Positions 47,741-56,757 of a stretch of 64,000 nt of DNA are shown here, one piece after another. The DNA lies in contig NZ_CP080590.1 in assembly GCF_019504385.1 (NCBI RefSeq), forward strand, positions 4,083,501 to 4,147,500, in the 5' to 3' direction. The notes beneath the pieces are model-generated. The model worked only from the letters and a program-made list of their open reading frames with translations. It ran no database searches and had not been told where the DNA came from. Both the position numbers and the translations under genes were made by a program. The stretch is from Devosia salina (GTDB lineage Bacteria > Pseudomonadota > Alphaproteobacteria > Rhizobiales > Devosiaceae). Every line of letters begins with the position of its first letter. Within the stretch, counting starts at the first letter, position 1.

Positions 47741-48727
47741 TTACCTGTTGCGCGTCAGCAGATGGCGCTCCCAATCATAGGCGGTCTTGACGATCTCGTT
47801 GAGGTCGTCGTGCTGCGGCACCCAGCCGAGCAATTGGCGCACCTTCTCGCCCGTGGCAGTGATCGAGGCCGGATCGCCGGCGCGGCGCGGGCCTTCATCG
47901 GCGCGCAGGTTGACGCCGGAGACCTTGCGCACTGTGTCGACCACCTCGCGCACCGAATAACCGCGCCCATAGGCGCAGTTGAGCGTGGTGCTCTCGCCGC
48001 CCCCGCGCAAATGGCCCAGCAACAGGGCATGGGCGGCTATGAGGTCGGTGACGTGGATATAGTCGCGTACGCAGGTGCCGTCGGGAGTTTCATAATCGGT
48101 GCCGAAAATGTCCATCTTCTCGCGCTTGCCCAGCGCCACCTGGCACGCAACCTTGATCAGATGCGTGGCTTCGGGCGTCGACTGGCCGGAGCGCTTGTCC
48201 GGATCGGCGCCGGCGACGTTGAAATAGCGCAGGACGCCATAGGTGATGGGATGGGCCGCCGCCACGTCGGCCAGCATCCATTCGGTCATCAGCTTGGACC
48301 GGCCATAGGGCGACATCGGGTTGAGTGGGGTGGTTTCGATCACCGGCGCCAGCCCGGTCATGCCATAGACCGCCGCAGTCGAAGAGAAGATGAAATGCTT
48401 CACCCCGCCCCGCACCGCCGCCTCGATGAGGTTGCGCGAGGTTGCGGTGTTGTTGGCGTAGTATTTGAGCGGGTTGGTGACCGACTCGGGCACCACGATC
48501 GAGCCCGCGAAATGCACGATTTCGGTGATGCCGTGCTTCTCGATCAGCTTGAGAACCAGGTCGATGTCACCGGCATTGCCGGTCTCGAACAGGGCCCGTC
48601 CGTCGATCGCCCAGTCGAACCCGGTAACCAGGTTGTCGAGCACCACCACGGTCTCGCCGGCATCGGCCAGGTTGAGCACCATGTGGCTGCCGATATATCC
48701 GGCGCCCCCGGTAACCAAGACAGCCAT
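47741..48727 (-). CDS. galE: UDP-glucose 4-epimerase GalE
   Basis: Interconverts UDP-glucose and UDP-galactose. The 328-residue Rossmann-fold SDR has the NAD loop VTGGAGYIGSH, SSTAAVYG with catalytic Ser-region, the YGRSK Tyr-Lys pair, and RDYIHVTDL. ATG at 48727 has GGGAG nine bases upstream; the in-frame TTG at 48736 is too close to it. Divergent from galU, which makes its substrate. Confidence 0.95.
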   Translation of the reverse strand: MAVLVTGGAGYIGSHMVLNLADAGETVVVLDNLVTGFDWAIDGRALFETGNAGDIDLVLKLIEKHGITEIVHFAGSIVVPESVTNPLKYYANNTATSRNLIEAAVRGGVKHFIFSSTAAVYGMTGLAPVIETTPLNPMSPYGRSKLMTEWMLADVAAAHPITYGVLRYFNVAGADPDKRSGQSTPEATHLIKVACQVALGKREKMDIFGTDYETPDGTCVRDYIHVTDLIAAHALLLGHLRGGGESTTLNCAYGRGYSVREVVDTVRKVSGVNLRADEGPRRAGDPASITATGEKVRQLLGWVPQHDDLNEIVKTAYDWERHLLTRNR

Positions 48728-48835
48728 ATTCGCCAACTCCCAGATATAGAAATGCTATTTGGTTGCAACATTATGTGGCAGATGTTGATTTAGGTTTACA
48801 CCGACTACCTCGAAAGCCACTCAGGAGAGCATCGC

Positions 48836-49720
48836 GTGTCCAAACGTGTCCGTACAGCCGTGTTTCCAGTCGCAGGTCTGGGAACCCGTTTCCTGCCTGC
48901 AACCAAGGCCATGCCCAAGGAAATGCTGACCGTGGTGGACCGCCCGCTGATCCAATACGCCGTGGACGAGGCGCGCGAGGCCGGTATCGAGCATTTCGTC
49001 TTCGTCACCGGGCGCAACAAGGGCGTGATCGAGGACCATTTCGACCGCCAGTTCGAGCTCGAGGCGACGCTGGAGAGCCGCGGCAAGACCGAGGCGCTCG
49101 AAGAATTGCAGCAGGACCTGCCCTCGGCCGGCCGCACCAGCTTCACCCGCCAGCAGGAACCGCTGGGCCTCGGCCACGCCGTCTGGTGCGCGCGCGATAT
49201 TGTCGGCGATCAGCCCTTTGCCCTGCTGCTCCCCGACATGATCTTCAAGGCCAAGCCCGGCGTGCTCAAGCAGATGATGGATGCCTATGAGGAACGGGCC
49301 GGCAATATCATCGGCGTCGAGGAATGCGCCTGGGAGGATGTCTCCTCCTATGGCGTGGTGGTGCGCGGCGATGGCCCCGACGAAGGTTTCGCCATCAATG
49401 GCATGGTGGAAAAACCCAAGCGCGACGAGGCGCCCTCGAACCTCTTCATCTCCGGCCGCTATATCCTGCAGCCCGAGATCTTTGCCCTCCTGGCCGAGCA
49501 GACGCGCGGCGCCGGCGGCGAAATCCAGCTCACCGACGCCATGCAGACGCTCATGGGGCAACAGCGCTTCACCGGCGTGAAATATGAGGGCAAGGTCTTT
49601 GACTGCGGCTCCAAGCTGGGCTTCCTGACCGCCAATGTGGTGTTTGCGCTCGACCGCCCCGACATTCGCCCCGGCTTTGTCGAGGAACTGCGCAAGCTCG
49701 ATCTCGAGGACCAGCTCTAG
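48836..49720 (+). CDS. galU: UTP-glucose-1-phosphate uridylyltransferase GalU
   Basis: Makes UDP-glucose from glucose-1-phosphate for polysaccharides. The 294-residue product has the nucleotide loop VAGLGTRFLPATKAMPKEML, LLLPDMIFKAKPG, VEKPKRDEAPSNL and GKVFDCGSKLGFL. GTG start with AGGAGA 8 bases upstream. The 108-bp gap to galE carries promoters for both. Confidence 0.96.
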   Translation: MSKRVRTAVFPVAGLGTRFLPATKAMPKEMLTVVDRPLIQYAVDEAREAGIEHFVFVTGRNKGVIEDHFDRQFELEATLESRGKTEALEELQQDLPSAGRTSFTRQQEPLGLGHAVWCARDIVGDQPFALLLPDMIFKAKPGVLKQMMDAYEERAGNIIGVEECAWEDVSSYGVVVRGDGPDEGFAINGMVEKPKRDEAPSNLFISGRYILQPEIFALLAEQTRGAGGEIQLTDAMQTLMGQQRFTGVKYEGKVFDCGSKLGFLTANVVFALDRPDIRPGFVEELRKLDLEDQL

Positions 49721-49743
49721 CCGGGTCGGCTGCTTGGTCGCGG

Positions 49744-51009
49744 CTATCGCTTGATGGTCACGCCCAGGCTGACCGTATGGCTGTCGAACACGCCGCTATT
49801 GCTGTTGTCGCGATGGGCATAGCCATAGTCGGCGGATACGATGGCGTGGGAATTGAGCTTGTAGTCGGCACCCGCGCCCAGGCCATGGCTGCGCTCGGTC
49901 TCGTTGCTCCCTTCGAGCCAGGAATAGCCCCAATCGGCTGAAGCGCGCAGGCGCAGCCAGGAATTGACCGTGTAGTCGACATCGGCAGTGGCCACATGCG
50001 CTACCCTGGCGGTGCCAGGCGTGTCGGCACCGGTCGGCGTCACCTTGGTTTCAAGGGTTGCGCTGAGTTTGAGCGTCTCGTCGGGCGTATAGGTGAGGCT
50101 GGCATCATAGAGCCGTGTGGTGATGTCGCTGAGGCTCGCATCGTCGAAATCATGCAGGCCGACGCCCAGCGAGGCGCTGGCGGACCAGACGCCGTTCCAG
50201 TCGCCGGCAATCCCGGCGCGCAGGGCCCGGCTTGTGGCATTGCTGCTGACACCGCTGGCCGGAGCCTGGTCGAACCAGTCGCGGCCCAGTGAGGCTTCCC
50301 CGAACACTTCCAGGATCGGCGTCGCCTGCAGCCCCAGACGCAGGCTGGCATCGCCCTCCCACACATTCTGGCTCGAATTGTCGGTGACGCCCGTGTCGGT
50401 GCGGGTGGTGGGGCCATAGAGCGTGCGGGCCACCGATCCCTTGAGGCCGAGATTGAAGCGCCCGAAGCGGCGCTCGATCGTGCCATCGATCGCGCCGGTG
50501 AGCACCTGCGGCGGCCTGGTGACCAGCGGGTTGCTGCCCGGCAGGCCCGGCAGGTCCTGCGTCAGGTCGAGGCCGGCGTGGCCGGAAATCGTGGTGTCGC
50601 GATCCAGTCGCGTCTGGGCGTCGAGATCGAGGCTGAGGGCCGAGGCCGTGATTGTGCCATCACCCTGTCGCGCCAGGGTGGCGCTGCCGGCGGCGGTGAG
50701 ATCGGTGCGCACGCCCTGGTGGGTGGCGGTGACTGCGGGGGTCAGCGCGGTGACAAAGCTGTCGCCAGCCGATGAGGTCGTATAGCTGCCCTTGAGGCCG
50801 ACCGACCAGTCGAGCTCGAACGGCGGGGTGCCCGGTTCTGCCGGGACCGCGAAGGCCTGGGGAACCGGCGCTGCGGGATATAGGCCCGGCGTCAATCGCT
50901 CGCTGTCGAGTTTGGCGTCGTCCGGCCCCAGCGGATCGGCAAGGGCAAGGCCGGCGGGTGCGCTGGAGGCCAGCAGCACGGTCAGCAATGTCAGTTGTCG
51001 CCGGATCAC
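49744..51009 (-). CDS. Outer-membrane beta-barrel protein
   Basis: A 421-residue predicted outer-membrane protein. Signal peptide at about 1-24 (IRRQLTLLTVLLASSAPAGL), a short linker, then repeated amphipathic strands with alternating hydrophobic and polar residues to the C-terminus (SHTVSLGVTIKR), as in the BBP2-type barrel family of Rhizobiales. Function unknown. The GTG at 51009 begins directly at the signal peptide; a longer frame to 51078 is less likely. Confidence 0.78.
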   Translation of the reverse strand: MIRRQLTLLTVLLASSAPAGLALADPLGPDDAKLDSERLTPGLYPAAPVPQAFAVPAEPGTPPFELDWSVGLKGSYTTSSAGDSFVTALTPAVTATHQGVRTDLTAAGSATLARQGDGTITASALSLDLDAQTRLDRDTTISGHAGLDLTQDLPGLPGSNPLVTRPPQVLTGAIDGTIERRFGRFNLGLKGSVARTLYGPTTRTDTGVTDNSSQNVWEGDASLRLGLQATPILEVFGEASLGRDWFDQAPASGVSSNATSRALRAGIAGDWNGVWSASASLGVGLHDFDDASLSDITTRLYDASLTYTPDETLKLSATLETKVTPTGADTPGTARVAHVATADVDYTVNSWLRLRASADWGYSWLEGSNETERSHGLGAGADYKLNSHAIVSADYGYAHRDNSNSGVFDSHTVSLGVTIKR

Positions 51010-51118
51010 GTCCTGCCCCGTCCCTGGTACCGACAGGCGTGCGCATGCCGGCGGTGCCCCTCTGGGCTGCGCCGCCATCCTTTCAGCTTATGGTTAATGA
51101 ATGCTTGCGGGAATGTCC

Positions 51119-51568
51119 CTAGGCCGCCTCGACCCGCAGCACATTGCCCTCGGCCCCGACGATGCGCACCTTCTGTCCCCTCGGCAGATCGGGCCCGGCA
51201 ATGCGCCAGATGGTGTCGCCCAGGGCGAGGCGGCCGAAGCCGCCGACAATGGGTTGCTCGAGCACGGCCTCGTGCCCGATGAAATGCTCTGCCCGCTGAT
51301 TGAGGAGGGGGCGGTCCGTCTGGGCCGCGCGATTGCGCGTCAGGCGCACCCAGATCAGGATACTGACCAGCGACAGTACGCCGAAGATCAGCCATTGGAT
51401 CGGCCAGGCGAGCGGCTGGAACAGCACCAGCAGTCCGGTGAGAATGCCGGCAATGCCCATCCACAACAGGAACCCCCCGGGCACGACCAGTTCCAGCGCC
51501 AGCAGCACCAGGCCGGCGATGATCCAGCTCCAGGGGGCGTTTTCAGCCAGAAAGGCGATGATCTGCAT
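51119..51568 (-). CDS. NfeD-like membrane protein
   Basis: A 149-residue protein with an N-terminal membrane part (about 12-75, three spans) and a soluble OB fold (about 90-148, GHEAVLEQPIVGGFGRLALG, GQKVRIVGAEGNVLRVE). NfeD proteins pair with stomatin-like proteins and may help membrane protein quality control. It follows the stomatin homologue by 12 bp on the same strand. Confidence 0.92.
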   Translation of the reverse strand: MQIIAFLAENAPWSWIIAGLVLLALELVVPGGFLLWMGIAGILTGLLVLFQPLAWPIQWLIFGVLSLVSILIWVRLTRNRAAQTDRPLLNQRAEHFIGHEAVLEQPIVGGFGRLALGDTIWRIAGPDLPRGQKVRIVGAEGNVLRVEAA

Positions 51569-51580
51569 GGCCGGCCCCGG

Positions 51581-52588
51581 TCACAGTTCGCTGGCGGGTG
51601 GCGTGGTATTGGGTGGGCGGCTGGTCGGGCGGTGCTGCCCGGCGGGCTTTTCACCACCAAACGTCTCCTTGGCGATCTCGGCAATGCCGCCAATGGCGCC
51701 GATCACGCCGGCTGCGTCCACCGGCAGCATCAGCAGCTTCTGGTTGGGCGAAGTGGCAATGCCTTCGAGCGCCTTGATGTAATTGTTGGCGACGAAATAG
51801 TTGATGGCCTGCACATTGCCCGCGGCGATGGCGTCCGAGACCAGCTGGGTTGCCTTGGCTTCGGCCTCGGCGGCGCGCTCCCGCGCCTCGGCGTCACGGA
51901 AAGCGGCCTCGCGGCGACCCTCGGCTTCCAGCACCTGCGCCTGCTTCTCGCCCTCGGCCTTGAGGATGGCGGCTTGGCGGCGTCCCTCAGCCTCGAGAAT
52001 GGTGGCGCGCTTTTCGCGCTCGGCCTTCATCTGCCGGCCCATCGATTCCACCAGGTCCTTGGGCGGGTCGATGTCCTTGATCTCGATACGGGTGATCTTG
52101 ACGCCCCAGGGCGAGACGGCGGTATCGACGACGCGCAGCACCTTGTCGTTGATTTCGTCGCGATGGCTGAGCAGTTCGTCAAGGTCCATCGAGCCCATCA
52201 CCGAGCGGATATTGGTCATGGTCAGGTTGAGGATGGCATTTTCCAGATTGGTCACTTCATAGGCGGCCGAGGCTGCATCCAGGATCTGGTAGAAAGTGAC
52301 GCCATTGGCCGTCACCGTGGCGTTGTCGCGGGTGATGACCTCCTGGTGCGGCACGTCCAGCACCTGCTCCATGACGTTGATCTTCTTGCCGATGACATCG
52401 ATGAACGGGACGATGAGATTGAGGCCGGGCTTGAGCGTGCGGGTATATTTCCCGAAGCGCTCGATGGTGAAATTATAGCCCTGCGGCACGGTCTTGGCGC
52501 CGGCGAACAGCACCAGCACCGCCAATATGCCCAGCCCGATCAGCACGACGCTCAACCCGTCGGGCCCAAAATCGTTGAGAAATTCCAT
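51581..52588 (-). CDS. Stomatin/prohibitin family (QmcA-like) membrane protein
   Basis: A 335-residue SPFH-domain protein. One N-terminal span (about 15-33), then the SPFH domain (about 34-200, VPQGYNFTIERFGKY, QVLDVPHQEVITRDNATVTA, SVMGSMDLDELLSHRDEIN) and a long Ala/Glu/Lys-rich coiled coil with repeats of ILEAEGRRQAAILKAEGEKQ. The ATG at 52588 has GGAGGGAC 7 bases upstream; the frame is open from a GTG at 52609. Forms an operon with nfeD. Confidence 0.94.
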   Translation of the reverse strand: MEFLNDFGPDGLSVVLIGLGILAVLVLFAGAKTVPQGYNFTIERFGKYTRTLKPGLNLIVPFIDVIGKKINVMEQVLDVPHQEVITRDNATVTANGVTFYQILDAASAAYEVTNLENAILNLTMTNIRSVMGSMDLDELLSHRDEINDKVLRVVDTAVSPWGVKITRIEIKDIDPPKDLVESMGRQMKAEREKRATILEAEGRRQAAILKAEGEKQAQVLEAEGRREAAFRDAEARERAAEAEAKATQLVSDAIAAGNVQAINYFVANNYIKALEGIATSPNQKLLMLPVDAAGVIGAIGGIAEIAKETFGGEKPAGQHRPTSRPPNTTPPASEL

Positions 52589-52674
52589 GGCCTTGTCCCT
52601 CCAGCCCACGCCCGCCGCAACTTTATGCGGCGCGGCCGGCCTTGGGTAGCGGCAATTTCAAGGCGTGCGGAGAA

Positions 52675-53511
52675 CTACTTGGCCGGCAGGCAACGGCCGG
52701 TGGCCTGCAGCGCGGCGACGGCGCGCGGGTCGCAGCCGGTATAGAGGAACATCAGCCAGTCCTCGGTCGAGCCATAGAACACATTGCGGTCGACCTCGCC
52801 CCGGACGCCCGGCACCACCCCGGTCTGGGTATATTGCCAGAAGGTCCAGGGGCGATTGTTGTAGCGCTCATGCGGCTCGGCGGCGGTCGAGCGCAACCAG
52901 AAGGCATTGGGGAAGTACTCGCCCTCCAGAATGTCGCGGTGGAACGTCATGTCGGTATAGATGATCGGCAGCTTACCGGTATGGCGCTCCATCACCTCCA
53001 GCATCAGCCGGATTTTTTCGAGCGCATCGGCCTTGTTCGGCTTGGTCTTGCAGCTTGAATGATTGTTCCATTCGAGGTCGAGCACCGGCGGCAGCGCGCT
53101 CGGATCATAGGGCACGTTCTGGGTGAACCAGGCGGCCTGTTCGGAGGCCAGCGAACACCAGGTCATGAAATGATAGACGCCGCGCGGCATCCCGGCATCG
53201 CGGGCCCGTTCCCAATTGGCGCGGAAATTGGGATCGACATAGTCCTTGCCCTCGGTCGCCTTCATGAAGACGAAATGCGTGCCGCCGGCGCGCGCGCGGT
53301 CGAAATCGACATTCTCCTGGTACCGCGCCACATCGATCCCCTGGATCGGCATGCCCCGGGCGCGGTCGACCTTGGCATGGGGCCGGTTGTCGCCGGGAAT
53401 GGCATTGTAGAGCCCACCCATGCTGCCGCAGGCGGCCAGCGCCACCACGGTCAGGCTCAGAACGGCGCCACGAAAAAGGGCGGAGACGGAGCGGGTAAAC
53501 AGCGGGGCCAT
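52675..53511 (-). CDS. GH25 muramidase lipoprotein
   Basis: A 278-residue lysozyme-type protein of glycoside hydrolase family 25. Lipoprotein signal ends at Cys 28 (VVALAAC). The catalytic Asp is in GIDVARYQENVDFD and the acid/base region in VLDLEWNNHSSC; TEGKDYVDPNF and FWQYTQTG fit the family. It would cut cell-wall glycan, likely for remodelling. ATG at 53511. A CtrA-like box lies 58 bp upstream. Confidence 0.9.
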   Translation of the reverse strand: MAPLFTRSVSALFRGAVLSLTVVALAACGSMGGLYNAIPGDNRPHAKVDRARGMPIQGIDVARYQENVDFDRARAGGTHFVFMKATEGKDYVDPNFRANWERARDAGMPRGVYHFMTWCSLASEQAAWFTQNVPYDPSALPPVLDLEWNNHSSCKTKPNKADALEKIRLMLEVMERHTGKLPIIYTDMTFHRDILEGEYFPNAFWLRSTAAEPHERYNNRPWTFWQYTQTGVVPGVRGEVDRNVFYGSTEDWLMFLYTGCDPRAVAALQATGRCLPAK

Positions 53512-53568
53512 GATTGAAGACACTCGGTACGCAAGACTAAACCTGACCTTTGATTCAACATGGCGCGG

Positions 53569-53583
53569 TTAATGGAGATTTAG
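53569..53583. promoter_or_regulatory. CtrA-box-like site upstream of GH25 gene, one mismatch
   Basis: TTAATGGAGATTTAG is TTAA-N7-TTAG, seven of eight defined positions, 58 bp upstream of the GH25 ATG. Confidence 0.4.
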
Positions 53584-53664
53584 GGTAACCATTGTGGCAG
53601 CCCGCATGGTTAATACTCCTTCTTTCGTTCGCCCTTCGTTCAAAGCCGATGGCGGATCAACCAG

Positions 53665-53889
53665 TTGATATGTCTTCAGTTGCATCTCCTGGAACTGGTG
53701 CGGGCCATGCCGGGCGCCAGCCGCAAGGTTATCGCCGCGCAACTCCAGGAGCTGACGGCCGATGGTCTTGTCCTGCGCCTGACCCAGGATGGCGCGCGCC
53801 GCCGCGTCCGTTACTGTCTTTCTCCGGCCGGACGCGACCTTGTCACCGTATTGGCCGGCATCTTTGCCTGGTCACAACTGCAGCACTGA
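53665..53889 (+). pseudogene. HxlR-like winged-helix fragment
   Basis: 74 residues from TTG 53665: LLELVRAMPGASRKVIAAQL, then ELTADGLVLRLTQDGARRRV and YCLSPAGRDLVTVLAG match the second half of HxlR-type regulators. The first helix and KWTLLIL-type segment of about 35 residues are missing, and the frame is closed at a TAA at 53611. Either a shortened protein or a remnant. No ATG and no clear ribosome site. Confidence 0.5.
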
Positions 53890-53964
53890 TTGGTGTTCGC
53901 TCTTCGTTCTTGTTAACGATTTGTGGGTCTGCTAGCCTCCCCGGGAAGCTTGGGGGCGAAAGCT

Positions 53965-55491
53965 ATGGTTGCGCGTGTTACCACCGTGGCATTTCAGGGC
54001 ATCGAGGCCGTAGCGGTCGATGTGCAGGCGCATATTGCTCCGGGCTTTCCCGCCTTGGTTCTGGTCGGCCTGCCGGACAAGGCGGTGCGCGAAAGCGGCG
54101 AGCGGGTGCGGGCGGCGCTCACCGCATCCGGTCTCGGTCTGCCGCCCAAGCGCATCACCATCAACCTCGCCCCCGCCGACCTGCCCAAGGAAGGCAGCCA
54201 TTATGATGTGCCCATTGCACTGGCGCTGATGGGGGCGCTCGGCGCCATTCCCCAGGATGCGCTGGATGGGTTCATGGCGCTCGGGGAACTGGGTCTGGAC
54301 GGGCGGCTGGCTCACGTCGGAGGCATCCTGCCTGCGGCCATGGCAGCGAGCGCCAAGGGGTTGGGCATCATCTGCCCTGCGGCCTCCGGCCCCGAGGCCG
54401 CCTGGGCCGGCGAGGACATCGACATCATTGCCGCCGACAGTCTCATCGCCCTGGCCAATCACCTGACCGGCCACCAATTGCAGGCGCGGCCGCAACCGGG
54501 ACGGCATCTGGCGGCGGCCGGCGACCTGCCCGACCTTGTCGACGTGCGCGGCCAGGCGGTGGCCCGCCGCGCGCTCGAGGTGGCGGCGGCCGGTGGGCAC
54601 AACCTCCTGATGGTGGGGCCGCCCGGCGCCGGCAAATCCATGCTGGCGGCCCGCCTCCCCTCGATCTTGCCGCCGCTCTCGGCCCGCGAGCTGCTCGATA
54701 TTTCCATGATCCAGTCCATCGCCGGCGAGCTGGCGGGCGGCGTTCTATCCGATCGGCGGCCGTTTCGCGCCCCGCACCATTCTGCCTCCATGGCGGCCCT
54801 GGTCGGGGGCGGCCTCAAGGTCCGGCCGGGGGAAGCGAGCCTCGCCCATAATGGCGTCCTGTTTCTCGACGAACTGCCCGAATTTGCCCCCAATGTGCTC
54901 GACAGCCTGCGCCAGCCGCTCGAAAGCGGCGAAACTGTCATTGCCCGCGCCAATGCCCGCGTCTCCTATCCGTCCCGCTTCCAGCTCGTGGCGGCGATGA
55001 ACCCCTGCAAATGCGGCATGGCGGGTACGCCGGGTCATAGCTGCAAGCGCGGCGCGGCCTGCGCCAGCGAGTACCAGGCCCGGGTCTCAGGTCCGTTCCT
55101 GGATCGTATCGACATCCGCATCGATGTGCCGGCCGTCTCCGCTGCCGACATGATCGCCCCCGGTGCGCCGGCCGAAAGCTCCGCCGCCGTCGCTGCCCGC
55201 GTGGCGACGGCCCGGGAGCGGCAAAGGCAGCGCTATGCCGATGCCGGTCACGCCCGGGTGCTGACCAATGCAGCGGCGCCCTCGGCGCTGATCGAAAAAC
55301 TGGTCGAGCCGGACCGGGGCAGCCAGTCTTTGCTGCTCCAGGCCGCCGAGCGGTTCAACCTGTCGGCCCGCGCCTATCATCGCGTGCTCAAGGTGGCGCG
55401 CACCCTTGCCGATCTGGCCGGGTCCGATAAGGTTGCCCGGCCCCATGTCGCCGAGGCCCTGAGCTACCGGCTCAATTTCGGTGCCGCCTGA
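53965..55491 (+). CDS. comM: YifB/ComM family Mg-chelatase-like AAA ATPase
   Basis: A 508-residue hexameric-type ATPase; ComM aids branch migration during natural transformation, and many non-competent bacteria carry it. An N-terminal ribosomal-S5-like domain (about 10-170, VGLPDKAVRESGERVRAAL) precedes the AAA core with Walker A GPPGAGKS and VLFLDELPEF (Walker B), and a C-terminal part with CKCGMAG...CKRGAAC Cys pairs. ATG at 53965. The NUDIX gene follows 9 bp later. Confidence 0.94.
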   Translation: MVARVTTVAFQGIEAVAVDVQAHIAPGFPALVLVGLPDKAVRESGERVRAALTASGLGLPPKRITINLAPADLPKEGSHYDVPIALALMGALGAIPQDALDGFMALGELGLDGRLAHVGGILPAAMAASAKGLGIICPAASGPEAAWAGEDIDIIAADSLIALANHLTGHQLQARPQPGRHLAAAGDLPDLVDVRGQAVARRALEVAAAGGHNLLMVGPPGAGKSMLAARLPSILPPLSARELLDISMIQSIAGELAGGVLSDRRPFRAPHHSASMAALVGGGLKVRPGEASLAHNGVLFLDELPEFAPNVLDSLRQPLESGETVIARANARVSYPSRFQLVAAMNPCKCGMAGTPGHSCKRGAACASEYQARVSGPFLDRIDIRIDVPAVSAADMIAPGAPAESSAAVAARVATARERQRQRYADAGHARVLTNAAAPSALIEKLVEPDRGSQSLLLQAAERFNLSARAYHRVLKVARTLADLAGSDKVARPHVAEALSYRLNFGAA

Positions 55492-55500
55492 TCGGACCCC

Positions 55501-55956
55501 ATGATGAAGCATCGCATTTCCGCCGGCGTCCTGGCGCTGCGCGACGACAGGATCCTGCTGGTGCGGCACTACCGCCCCGGCGTCCATGATTTCTGGGCCG
55601 GTCCCGGCGGCGGTGTCGAGGGAAGCGAGGAACTGCCATTGGCGGCCGAGCGCGAGGCCTTCGAAGAGGCGGGAGTACGGGTCCAGGCGCGGGTCATGGC
55701 CTATATCGATGAACTGGTCGACGATTGGGGCCGCATCGTCAAGTTCTGGTTCCTGGCCGACTATCTCTCCGGCGACATCGACGTCTCGGCCAATCCGGCC
55801 GAGGGCGAAGCGATCAGCGAGGCCGGCTGGTTCGCGCGGGACAGCCTGCCCGCGGGCCACGTCTTTCCCGACATCCTGCGCGATCGCTTCTGGGACGACC
55901 TGGCGACGGGCTTTCCCGCGCCCATCAAGCTGCCGCTCAAGCAGTCGATCTTCTGA
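55501..55956 (+). CDS. NUDIX hydrolase
   Basis: A 151-residue pyrophosphohydrolase. The Nudix box is GGGVEGSEELPLAAEREA then FEEAGV (G-x5-E-x7-REAxEEAGV). It opens MMKHRISAGVLALRDDRIL. Substrate not inferable from sequence. ATG at 55501 or 55504; it closely follows comM and may be co-transcribed. Confidence 0.92.
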   Translation: MMKHRISAGVLALRDDRILLVRHYRPGVHDFWAGPGGGVEGSEELPLAAEREAFEEAGVRVQARVMAYIDELVDDWGRIVKFWFLADYLSGDIDVSANPAEGEAISEAGWFARDSLPAGHVFPDILRDRFWDDLATGFPAPIKLPLKQSIF

Positions 55957-56049
55957 GACCCTTCCCGCCATCTGCAAATCCGAAAGACGATTTACAGGTC
56001 CCGTTAATCGGGAGCGCACTACGCTCCCGGCAAATGGGGGCGGAGCGCC

Positions 56050-56713
56050 ATGGCGGAAACTGGACAGCTGGTGCAGTGGAACGACGAGCGTGGCTTCGGC
56101 TTCATCGAAGGCAGCGATGGCGGGCGCCACTTCGTGCATATATCCGCCATCGGCCGTATTTGCCACGCGACCCCGCATTGGGGACCGCGTGAGATTTGAG
56201 CCCGGTCTCGGTGCCGATTGCCGGCCCCAGGCCAGGGGTGTCCGGATTCTGGGGGCCAATCCGGTCGGGATGGCGGGCGCCCGACGGCATGGCGCCACGT
56301 CAACGGGCCTGGACTGGCGCCTGGCCGGTGTCCTGCTGCTGCTCGTGCTGATGGCGACCGGCGCGCTTCTTGATCGCCTGCCCTGGGCGCTGCTTGCCGG
56401 ATACGCGGCTGTTAGCGCGGTTTCGTTCACGGCCTATCGCCTCGACAAGTCATTCGCGGAAACCGGCCAGTGGCGCATCAGCCAGGGGACGCTTCTGGGT
56501 CTCGATCTCTGCCTTGGCCTTGTCGGTGGTCTTCTCGGCCAGACGCTGTTTCGGCACAAGACGCGAAAGCCGCGCTATGTCGCCGCGACCGCCCTGATTC
56601 TGCTCGCGCATCTGCTCTGGCTGGCGGCTTTTGCCGGCGGCCTGATCGACGCCGATATCATCGCCAGGTCAATGGCTTCGCTTCTGGCATCCGGTGCACA
56701 ACGCGGTGGATAA
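56050..56713 (+). pseudogene. Frameshifted cold-shock domain/DUF1294 membrane protein
   Basis: From ATG 56050 one frame reads a cold-shock domain (GQLVQWNDERGFGFIEGSDGG, HFVHISAIG) but diverges after about codon 36 and stops at 56198. A second frame, shifted by one base, continues with RPRIGDRVRFEPG and then four hydrophobic spans and AYRLDKSFAETGQWRI, the DUF1294 signature, to 56713. Together they equal the known CSD-DUF1294 architecture. The break lies near 56150-56165. It is a real frameshift, or less likely a sequence error. Confidence 0.8.
56705..56713 (-). promoter_or_regulatory. DnaA-box-like site
   Basis: GGTGGATAA reads TTATCCACC on the other strand, eight of nine matches to TTATCCACA. 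Overlaps the stop of the DUF1294 remnant. Confidence 0.45.
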
Positions 56714-56716
56714 GTC

Positions 56717-56725
56717 TGTGGACAA
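56717..56725 (-). promoter_or_regulatory. DnaA-box-like site
   Basis: TGTGGACAA reads TTGTCCACA, eight of nine matches to the DnaA box; 12 bp from the previous one and next to the parS-like site at 56727. Confidence 0.45.
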
Positions 56726-56726
56726 G

Positions 56727-56742
56727 CGTTTCACGTGAATCA
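56727..56742. promoter_or_regulatory. parS-like ParB site before the cfa 3' end
   Basis: CGTTTCACGTGAATCA matches parS at 14 of 16 positions with an exact core. Confidence 0.65.
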
Positions 56743-56757
56743 CGGCCGGCTTGCCGG

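Noticed and set aside
56150..56165. Programmed ribosomal frameshift in the CSD/DUF1294 gene
   Set aside because: No clear slippery heptamer, rare codon stall or downstream pseudoknot is visible, so mutation or sequence error is simpler.
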